In this document: positions 8,496-15,316 of the stretch, piece after piece
Layout of the letters: the number at the start of each line of letters is the position of its first letter
How positions within the stretch are numbered: the stretch's first letter is position 1
Assembly: GCF_016858305.2 (NCBI RefSeq)
Contig: NZ_CP074436.1
Location: 4,298,001 to 4,362,000, forward strand
DNA from: Polaribacter sp. Q13
Lineage (GTDB): Bacteria > Bacteroidota > Bacteroidia > Flavobacteriales > Flavobacteriaceae
Direction of reading: 5' to 3'
DNA length: 64,000 bases
Position numbers and translations under genes: made by a program
Notes under the pieces: model-generated
Database searches by the model: none
What the model was told of the DNA's origin: nothing
Seen by the model: the letters and a program-made list of their open reading frames with translations, nothing else

Positions 8496-10592
8496 ATGAT
8501 TCTAAAAACAATGAAATACCTGATAATTGCAGTATTTGGTTTTCTACTGATAATTTCTTGCAAACAAGAGGTAGAAAAAGATAAAGCTTTAGCAGTTAAA
8601 ACCAGAACTAGTAAAGATTTTAAGTTAAATACACATAAGGGTATTATTAATAATACAAATAGTAAGTATGTAAAATTAAAAAGCATCGATATTGGAGATT
8701 GTACCTGGACAGATGGTTTTTGGGCAGATAAATTTGAAGTTGCCGAAAAAGTGATGGTACCTTACATGGGAAAACTTTTAACAGGAGATGTTGGTCATGC
8801 TTTAAATAACTTTAAAATTGCTGCTGGCTTAAAAGAAGGAAAGCATCAAGGAATGAAATGGCACGATGGTGATTTCTATAAATGGATGGAAGCATCAATG
8901 TACATTTATGCTCAAAATAAAGATGAGAAAATTATAAAAGATCTTGATGAGTATATTGAAATAATTAAAAAAGCACAAGCAGAAGATGGTTACATACATA
9001 CGCAAGTTCAAACTGAAGCAGACATGGATCGTTTTGGTAACAGACAGCATCATGAAATGTATAATTTTGGACATCTTTATACAAGTGCATGTATTCATTA
9101 CCGTATTACAGGGAAAACGAACTTTTTAGATTTAGCAATTAAGAATGCAGATTTTCTTTATAATAAATTTATGCCAGAACCAAAAGGAGATTTAAAACGT
9201 TTTGGTTTTAATCAAACTCAAATTATGGGGTTGGTAGAATTGTATAGAACAACAAATGATAAGAAATATTTAGAATTAGCTGAGTTATTTATCAATTTAA
9301 GAGGGCAATCTAAAGTAGAACCTACAGCTGTTTCAAATTATAAGTTTATTGGAGATATGGTGCAAGAGCGCACACCAATTCGTAAGGCAAAAACAGCAGA
9401 AGGTCATGCTGTATTAGCATTATACTTTTATGCTGGAGCTGCAGATGTTGCTGCAGAAACAGGTGAGCAAGCTTTAATTGATGCTTTAGATAGACTTTGG
9501 GGTAATGTAGTGAATAAGAAAATGTATGTTACTGGTGCAGTCGGACAAACACATCATGGGGTGTCATCTCATGTAGATATGGTTCATGAAGGGTTTATTA
9601 ATGAATATATGATGCCAAATTTATCAGCATATAATGAAACCTGTGCCAATATTTGTAACTCTATGTTTAGTTATAGAATGTTAGGGTTAAACGGAGAATC
9701 TAAATATGCAGATATTATGGAATTGGTGCTTTTTAATAGTGCTTTGTCCGGTATTAGTGTTGAAGGGAAAGATTATTTTTATGCAAACCCACTTCGTGTA
9801 AGTCATGATGGTTATGATCCAGGGAATGATACAGAATTTGATGTTCGTCAGCCATATATCCCATGTTTTTGTTGTCCGCCAAACTTAGTACGTACCATCG
9901 CAAAAGTTTCAGGATGGGCGTATAGTTTATCGGAAAACGGAATAGCCGTAAACTTATACGGAGGAAATAAATTATCGACTAAATTATTAGATGGATCTTC
10001 AATAAAATTAACGCAAGTTACCCAATACCCTTGGGAAGGAAAAGTAGATATTACTGTTGAAGAGAGTAAAAAAGAAGCATTTGATATTATGTTAAGAATT
10101 CCGGATTGGGCAAGAGGATCAAAAATTTTAATTAATGGAAAACCGTCTGGTATTGCACCTAAAAGTGGAAACTTCGCTATCGTGAATCGTAAATGGATTA
10201 AAGGCGATGTATTAACTTTAGATATGCCAATGAATGTTACGTTATTAGAAGGACATCCATTAATTGAAGAAGTTAGAAATCAAGCAGCTATTAAAAGAGG
10301 GCCGGTTGTATACTGTATTGAATCTCCAGATTTACCTAAAGGAACTGATATTTTAGATGTGTATCTTCCTGTAAAATCGAAATTAACGGCAACTTACAAA
10401 CCAGACCTTTTAGGAGGTATATCTACAATTAACGGTAATGTAAAATTACGTAAGGATGATAAAAAAGGAATGTATAGAAAAATGACTGACATCAAATGGG
10501 ATACTTATAAAGCTCAATTTGTGCCTTATTTTGCATGGGCTAATAGAGGTCAGGCAGAAATGAGTGTTTGGGTTCCTATACTAATGGAATAA
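8496..10592 (+). CDS. GH127-type beta-L-arabinofuranosidase-like lipoprotein
   Basis: The complete 698-residue paralogue of the truncated gene at the window start. A hydrophobic leader ends I-I-S-C-K, a lipoprotein signal; ATG 8511 (MKYLII) is an equally good start. The (alpha/alpha) barrel occupies about residues 60-480 and beta-sandwich domains follow. Zinc/nucleophile residues of GH127 are present: Glu381, Cys383, Cys459 and Cys460 (numbering from 8496), in E-T-C and C-F-C-C-P-P-N. It follows the sulfatase by 5 bases, suggesting that desulfation and side-chain removal are coupled. The family is clear; whether it takes arabinofuranose or another furanosidic or acidic sugar is open. Confidence 0.9.
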   Translation: MILKTMKYLIIAVFGFLLIISCKQEVEKDKALAVKTRTSKDFKLNTHKGIINNTNSKYVKLKSIDIGDCTWTDGFWADKFEVAEKVMVPYMGKLLTGDVGHALNNFKIAAGLKEGKHQGMKWHDGDFYKWMEASMYIYAQNKDEKIIKDLDEYIEIIKKAQAEDGYIHTQVQTEADMDRFGNRQHHEMYNFGHLYTSACIHYRITGKTNFLDLAIKNADFLYNKFMPEPKGDLKRFGFNQTQIMGLVELYRTTNDKKYLELAELFINLRGQSKVEPTAVSNYKFIGDMVQERTPIRKAKTAEGHAVLALYFYAGAADVAAETGEQALIDALDRLWGNVVNKKMYVTGAVGQTHHGVSSHVDMVHEGFINEYMMPNLSAYNETCANICNSMFSYRMLGLNGESKYADIMELVLFNSALSGISVEGKDYFYANPLRVSHDGYDPGNDTEFDVRQPYIPCFCCPPNLVRTIAKVSGWAYSLSENGIAVNLYGGNKLSTKLLDGSSIKLTQVTQYPWEGKVDITVEESKKEAFDIMLRIPDWARGSKILINGKPSGIAPKSGNFAIVNRKWIKGDVLTLDMPMNVTLLEGHPLIEEVRNQAAIKRGPVVYCIESPDLPKGTDILDVYLPVKSKLTATYKPDLLGGISTINGNVKLRKDDKKGMYRKMTDIKWDTYKAQFVPYFAWANRGQAEMSVWVPILME

Positions 10593-10725
10593 AATAAATT
10601 TTGCTCAATATATTTATTGATGAAATAAGACATTGGGCGAAGTTTAAATATCCGAATAGGATGGGTTCCTCTTTTATTATTACAAATATGTTTACCAATT
10701 ATTAAATAACAAAAAAAATAAAATT

Positions 10726-11046
10726 ATGAATTACAAATTTAGTCACATCGGAATACCTACAACAGAAGAAAAAGAATGGGATGGTTTTTATGAACCAGGA
10801 AAAATTCACTTTACAGAATTTGACAAAGATGAATATAAAATTGAATGGGTAAAATTTGATGACGATAGCCCAATGCCAGAAATGATGAGGACTTTACCTC
10901 ACGTTGCTTATTATGTTGATAATATGGAGGAAGCTATAGAAGGGAAAGAAATTTTAGTACCTACGTTTTCACCTGGAGAAGGTGTAAGAGTTACTTTTAT
11001 TGTGCACAATGGAGCTCCTATAGAATTTATGGAAATCAAAGAATAA
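10726..11046 (+). CDS. Small VOC/glyoxalase-fold-like protein
   Basis: A 106-residue cytoplasmic protein with no signal peptide. It starts FSHIGIP and later has LPHVAYYVDNMEEAIEGKE, the beta-alpha-beta pattern with paired His positions seen in the vicinal oxygen chelate superfamily, and ends in IEFMEI. One VOC module spans the whole protein, so a dimer is expected. The neighbour upstream is GH127 and downstream is RhaT, so a role in handling a sugar or sugar acid inside the cell is plausible, but no reaction can be assigned. A degenerate copy of its first ~17 codons sits at 15144-15197. Confidence 0.6.
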   Translation: MNYKFSHIGIPTTEEKEWDGFYEPGKIHFTEFDKDEYKIEWVKFDDDSPMPEMMRTLPHVAYYVDNMEEAIEGKEILVPTFSPGEGVRVTFIVHNGAPIEFMEIKE

Positions 11047-11059
11047 TTAATAAGCATTC

Positions 11060-11222
11060 AAAGTGGTTTAAGTATTTCTTATTTGACTATAGAATGTTGC
11101 TTTTTACTCATTTTTTGTCTTTTTATTGCTCCATAGCGATGATGCTATTCAGCAGAAAAAAGCCTTCAACTGAGTTAAAGGAGTCTATTTCCTGCGTCAA
11201 ATAAAAAAGTTTAAACCATTTT
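11060..11222. repeat. Imperfect foldback (MITE-like) element between VOC and rhaT genes
   Basis: The outer arms 11060-11086 and 11196-11222 are near-perfect inverted repeats (AAAGTGGTTTAA against TTAAACCATTTT, then TTATTTGAC against GTCAAATAA). An inner hairpin ATAGC/GCTAT (11133-11148) is centred on the same axis, about 11140.5, and the arms between still pair loosely. The whole 163 bp can therefore fold into one long hairpin. It has no coding potential. It could be a miniature inverted-repeat transposon or a structured RNA leader of the transporter gene that starts 30 bases later. Confidence 0.55.
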
Positions 11223-11251
11223 AATTTTATAAATAAAACTTAATTATAATT

Positions 11252-12259
11252 ATGGAATTTTTACCACTTTTACTAGTAATTTTTGCAAGTGTATTTCAGG
11301 GCTCATTTGGACTTGGAATGAAATTTATGCCACCTCTTAAATGGGAGGCTTGGTGGCTGGTACATTCAGTTTTTGCATTAATTCTTGTGCCCACAATATG
11401 GGGACTTCTTGTAGTGCCAGATTTATTTACGGTACTTTCAAACGCGTCTCTTAATACTACATTATTAGCAATGACATTTGGTGCACTTTGGGGTGTTGGT
11501 GGTATTATGTTTGGAAAAAGTGTGCCTTATATTGGTATGTCTTTAACCTACGGAATTGTAATGGGAGTTTGTGCTGCTGCAGGTAGTTTAATTCCTTTCT
11601 TTGGCTTAGATAATTTTAAGGGATTGGCTTCTTTTCCATACATTATTACAGGAGTTATTGTAATGCTAATTGGAGTTGCTATAACGGCTTATGCAGGTAT
11701 CTTAAAAGATAGATTGCAGAAGGTTGATAATAAGGATGAGAAAGTTAATTTAAAAGTAGGAATTATTATTGCTGTTTTAAGTGGACTTTTATCAGCTGCA
11801 TTAGCTATTGGTTTTGATAAAGGTGGTGAAATTGGTTCTTTGGCTATTTCGTCTGGCGCAATACCTAGAAATAGTAGTTTAGCTATTTGGGTTGTTGTTT
11901 TATGGGGTGGTTTTATTGTGAATGCAGGGTATGCTATCTTTTTATTGATGAAGAACAAAACATGGAATTCCTTCTCTACACCTAATGCAGGGAAAGCTTA
12001 TATGTGGGCTATTGTTGCTGCTTTATTATGGTTTGGTGCTTTGGGAGTTTATGGACAAGGAGCAACTTTAATGGGAGATTTAGGAGCTGTAGTAGGATGG
12101 CCAATATTATTAGGCTTGTCACTTATAGTGGGTAATTTTTGGGCATATCTTAATAAAGAATGGAAAGATGCTAAAAAGCCTTTTAACATTATGCTATTTG
12201 GTCTTTTAGTGTTGATTATTGCTGTGGTAATTATCGGTTATGCAAATGGTGTTTCATAA
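11252..12259 (+). CDS. rhaT: L-rhamnose/H+ symporter family transporter (RhaT-like)
   Basis: A 335-residue protein with about ten transmembrane helices, close to the 344 residues of E. coli RhaT. The N-terminus (SVFQGSFGLGMKFMPPLKW followed by E-x-x-W) and the internal GxxWGxGGIMFGKSV segment fit the RhaT family of the drug/metabolite transporter superfamily. It would import L-rhamnose, or another deoxy-sugar, across the inner membrane by proton symport. That supports a 6-deoxyhexose as one product of this polysaccharide locus and links it to the oxidative sugar genes at 35-44 kb. The SGNH gene starts 8 bases after its stop (or overlaps it, if an earlier start is used), so the two form one unit. 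Confidence 0.82.
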   Translation: MEFLPLLLVIFASVFQGSFGLGMKFMPPLKWEAWWLVHSVFALILVPTIWGLLVVPDLFTVLSNASLNTTLLAMTFGALWGVGGIMFGKSVPYIGMSLTYGIVMGVCAAAGSLIPFFGLDNFKGLASFPYIITGVIVMLIGVAITAYAGILKDRLQKVDNKDEKVNLKVGIIIAVLSGLLSAALAIGFDKGGEIGSLAISSGAIPRNSSLAIWVVVLWGGFIVNAGYAIFLLMKNKTWNSFSTPNAGKAYMWAIVAALLWFGALGVYGQGATLMGDLGAVVGWPILLGLSLIVGNFWAYLNKEWKDAKKPFNIMLFGLLVLIIAVVIIGYANGVS

Positions 12260-12266
12260 AATAAAA

Positions 12267-13169
12267 ATGTTTAGAGTATTATTCATAATTTTTTTGTGCC
12301 TTAGTAGTAGTATTTCGTCGCAAGAAAAAACGAAGCTTAGTGATGTTCAGTTTGTAGATTTTCTTCAGAATTGTTTGAAAAATGAGACGGTAACTGATGC
12401 GGTTAAATATTCTTTTTATAAAGAATCTAGAACGTATTGGAAGGATCATAAATTAGATTATAATTTACATCCAGAAAAGTATAAAAAGGCGATGTCTTTG
12501 TTTCATCAAAATCAAGATAAATATAAAAAAACTCCCAAAACTATTAGTGTAACAAGAAGTGATAGAATGGAAAAAGCAGTTGCTAATTTCCAGAATTTTG
12601 ATGATAAGAATTCATTTTCAAAAAATTCAATTTTATTTGTTGGAAGTTCAAGTATTGCTGGTTGGAAAACGTCTATTTCATTTCCAGATTTCTCTGTTAT
12701 TAACAGAGGGATTGGAGGAATGAATATGCATGAAATTATATTTCATTACAACTCACTTATAAAAAAATACAGTCCTTCAATTATCGCCATTTATTGTGAT
12801 ATTGATATTGAGCAAGGAAAAGCGCCAGAAGAAGCTGTAGATGTGTTTAAAAAACTGGTAGAGAAGATTAAAACAGATTTTCCTAAAACATCCATTTTAC
12901 TACTTTCTATGAAACCTGTTATGGTAGATGATTTTATAGGAAAAGATATCCGCAAGAACAAAGCAATTACTAATACAGAGCTTTTAAATTTTAGTAAAAA
13001 AGAAAAAAATGTTCATTTTATTGATTTAGCCACTCCGATGTTGCATGCAGATGGAACATTGAAAACGGATATTTTTATTCAGGATGGGATGCATTTAAAT
13101 AAATTGGGATATGAAATCTGGAATCCAATAATGAGAAAAAAGATTTTAGAGTTAACAAATAAAGAGTAG
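12267..13169 (+). CDS. Secreted SGNH/GDSL-type esterase-like protein
   Basis: About 300 residues. An upstream in-frame ATG at 12240 overlaps rhaT, but ATG 12267 starts directly on a signal peptide (MFRVLFIIFLCLSSSISSQ). The C-terminal ~180 residues have the SGNH pattern: block I FVGSSSIAGW (nucleophile Ser), block II NRGIGG, block V DGMHLNKLGY (Asp and His of the catalytic dyad). Block III is unusual: the usual G-x-N-D is replaced by Y-C-D-I-D, so the oxyanion Asn appears missing. It could deacetylate a glycan as other periplasmic SGNH enzymes in such loci do, or be catalytically weakened. It lies 29 bases before the GH43-like gene. Confidence 0.75.
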   Translation: MFRVLFIIFLCLSSSISSQEKTKLSDVQFVDFLQNCLKNETVTDAVKYSFYKESRTYWKDHKLDYNLHPEKYKKAMSLFHQNQDKYKKTPKTISVTRSDRMEKAVANFQNFDDKNSFSKNSILFVGSSSIAGWKTSISFPDFSVINRGIGGMNMHEIIFHYNSLIKKYSPSIIAIYCDIDIEQGKAPEEAVDVFKKLVEKIKTDFPKTSILLLSMKPVMVDDFIGKDIRKNKAITNTELLNFSKKEKNVHFIDLATPMLHADGTLKTDIFIQDGMHLNKLGYEIWNPIMRKKILELTNKE

Positions 13170-13198
13170 AAGTACAAATATAAATAATCTTATAAAAC

Positions 13199-14653
13199 AT
13201 GAAACTAGTTCAATTTGTTTTGATTTTAACACTTGCTTTTGGTTGTACATCTAAGTCAGAAAAAGAAAAAGCAAATAAAAAAATGTTTTTTGAGAAAGCA
13301 CCAGAAATTCGTGCTGAACTGCTTCGAAAAGCAAAAGCTGCAATTCCTCCTAGCTATACTGAAAACAATGTAACTAAACCTATTTTAAACCTAAACCTAT
13401 TTCCAGAAGAGGGATTAACAGATCCTCATGTTTTGGTAGATAATAATAGAGTTTATCTTTTTGGAGGTCATGATGAAAGTTGGGATACAGAAGATACTTG
13501 GAGAATGGATCGTTGGGAGATCCGTTCAACAAATAATTTAATTAATTGGAGAAAGGAAGGCGAAATTCTACCCATACAAACTTACATTGGCGATTTGCCA
13601 AATTGTTGGGCTGGAGATATTGTAAAAGTAGGGTTTAACTATTATTGGTACTTTTCTAATCGTAATATTAGTACGGGAGTTATGATTGCTAATTCACCAA
13701 AAGGTCCTTGGCATGATGCTCTGGGAAAACCACTACTTCCCGAAGGGATAATTGGCAACAGACCTCCTTATGATCCCGCAGTTTATGAAGAAAATGGTGT
13801 TTATACAATGTTTTTTGGAGCAGGACATTATTATGCGGTCACACTTGGAAAGGATATGATTACCCTAGCAGATGAGCCTAAAGCTGTTATTGTAACTGAT
13901 AAAAAAGGTAACGACAAATGGACTGCTGATAAATCTACTGTGTTTAAAAGAGGTGCGTTTTATTATCTCGTTTGGGGAGGACAATATGCAATGTCTGAAA
14001 AATTAAAAGGGCCTTATGTTTATGTTGGTAAATTTCTTGAGGGTGGGCATAATGATGTTTTTCAGTGGAAAGGACAGTATTATGTTGTAATGGAAAATAA
14101 AGACATTAGTTTATTTTACCGCGGAATTTCATTAAAACCACTTTACTTTAATGAAGATGGTACCGTGAATGTTCCTAAAGATGATGTAGGTTTTCCAAAT
14201 AATGGAAGAGAGTGGAATTTTAAAACTACAGCAATGGGATGGAAAGGAGTGCAAGGTACTAGCGTAAATTGGGATAGTTCAGCAAAAATAAAAGGTGATA
14301 TTAATGAAAAAACAATAATTGAAAGTGCTCTTTGGCCAACAGTAGATGTCAAAAAAAATGGAATAATTGTTCTATGCTTAAAAAATAAAAGTAATGCGAC
14401 GAAAGCTTCGATTAGTATTGCAACACATGAAGCGAAAAATGCATTTTGGAATGATACTCAAAATATAAATTGGGATAAAGAATTAAAAATTGAATTCTGC
14501 ATTTCTTCAAATGATACTGAATTTAAAGAATACAGCTTCAAAATTAGTGACTATGGTAAACCAAAAGAATTATTAAAACGATTACGAATTGAACCTTCTC
14601 TGAATGCAAATAAAGGAAGTTGGGAAATTCAATCAATTATTATAAAAAAATAA
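13199..14653 (+). CDS. GH43-like five-bladed beta-propeller lipoprotein
   Basis: 484 residues with a lipoprotein signal (LAFGC). Residues ~60-330 show the repeated propeller blades of GH43/GH117-type enzymes: GLTDPHVLVDNNRVYLFGGH (candidate base Asp in T-D-P-H), YDPAVYEENGVYTMFFG (second Asp), and LEGGHNDVFQWKGQYYVV (candidate acid Glu in E-G-G-H-N). The C-terminal ~140 residues look like a beta-sandwich. It probably removes a terminal sugar, arabinofuranose or similar, from the locus substrate. GH43 and GH117 cannot be told apart safely here, and the activity is unproven. Its stop codon lies just in front of a decayed FAD-oxidoreductase fragment. Confidence 0.7.
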   Translation: MKLVQFVLILTLAFGCTSKSEKEKANKKMFFEKAPEIRAELLRKAKAAIPPSYTENNVTKPILNLNLFPEEGLTDPHVLVDNNRVYLFGGHDESWDTEDTWRMDRWEIRSTNNLINWRKEGEILPIQTYIGDLPNCWAGDIVKVGFNYYWYFSNRNISTGVMIANSPKGPWHDALGKPLLPEGIIGNRPPYDPAVYEENGVYTMFFGAGHYYAVTLGKDMITLADEPKAVIVTDKKGNDKWTADKSTVFKRGAFYYLVWGGQYAMSEKLKGPYVYVGKFLEGGHNDVFQWKGQYYVVMENKDISLFYRGISLKPLYFNEDGTVNVPKDDVGFPNNGREWNFKTTAMGWKGVQGTSVNWDSSAKIKGDINEKTIIESALWPTVDVKKNGIIVLCLKNKSNATKASISIATHEAKNAFWNDTQNINWDKELKIEFCISSNDTEFKEYSFKISDYGKPKELLKRLRIEPSLNANKGSWEIQSIIIKK

Positions 14654-14655
14654 GT

Positions 14656-14902
14656 GATTTTAATATTGCTATAATTTGTGGAAATGCTTCTAGTGAAATG
14701 CGTGTGTGTTTAAACAAAGTAAATAATATTAAAGGAAAAAGAGAAAGAGAAATTTTATTGCTCGTTCGTTTTAAAAAGAAGCAAGAACCTTTTCCTGTTT
14801 TCGATTCTGTTTTATATGATTTTGTGGTGAGAGAATCTAACTTAATATTGATGTTAAATACCTAGGCAGTAGATGAGTTGTTTTAGGGAGATAAATAAAT
14901 TT
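14656..14902 (+). pseudogene. Decayed fragment of FAD-dependent oxidoreductase gene
   Basis: The translation contains GNASSEMRVCLNKVNNIKGK and PFPVFDSVLYDFVVRES. It parallels GNASSEMRVHLNGVNNIKGK and SFPVFDHVLYDFVVREP of the intact gene at 20629, with DNA similarity that is still high. The N-terminal Rossmann motif is deleted: DFNIAII joins directly onto CGNASSE. A short stretch after NNIKGK is lost, and stops appear after MLNT and in the following AVDELF segment. This is a dead internal fragment of about 80 codons out of 640. Bases 14905-14990 may carry a scrap of its C-terminal domain (LPDIANVSGTASAEK). Confidence 0.85.
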
Positions 14903-14907
14903 AAAGC

Positions 14908-14934
14908 TACCAGACATTGCAAATGTGTCTGGTA
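14908..14934. repeat. 9-bp perfect inverted repeat in decayed region
   Basis: TACCAGACA (14908-14916) and TGTCTGGTA (14926-14934) are perfect inverted repeats with a 9-base loop and no T-run. It lies inside the pseudogene zone; function is doubtful. Confidence 0.3.
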
Positions 14935-15143
14935 CTGCTTCAGCTGAAAAAAATGACAACTTATCCAAGAAAAGATAATGTTAAAGGCTTTTCGCTTATA
15001 ATTCCGAAATAAGAAGAAAGCAACAAAAACAAGAGTAAAAAGAAAAAGATTAAAGGGTGATTTTTCTTAATCCAAAACTAGATAGCAATCATCTATTTAA
15101 GAGTATATATTTCTTAAATCCAAATTAATTAAAAACTAGAAAT

Positions 15144-15197
15144 TATGAATTACATTTTTAAGCACATCAGAATCCCAATAAAAGAATCAAAAAAATA
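15144..15197 (+). pseudogene. Decayed 5' fragment of the VOC-like gene
   Basis: The 17-codon reading frame MNYIFKHIRIPIKESKK then stop corresponds to MNYKFSHIGIPTTEEKEW at the start of the intact gene at 10726. The downstream ~115 bases (to 15316) have no convincing match, although IMRPKKISHYY may echo MMRTLPHVAYY of the parent. Together with the fragment at 14656 it shows that a second copy of this part of the locus once existed here. Confidence 0.65.
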
Positions 15198-15316
15198 ATG
15201 AGACCAAAAAAAATAAGTCATTATTATTTAACTTCAAGAATAAATAAAATTGATGTTGCCATTAGGTGGTTGAATCGTAAATTATCTAATTTAGAAGCTA
15301 AAGGATGTGCTTATTA

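Noticed and set aside
10593..10725. Terminator after the second GH127 gene (GCTCAAT with ATTGGGC)
   Set aside because: The stem needs a G-T pair and is not followed by a T-run.
14620..14865. An 81-codon frame starting inside the GH43-like gene end
   Set aside because: Its sequence is that of a decayed oxidoreductase fragment and it begins within another gene, so it is treated as a pseudogene.
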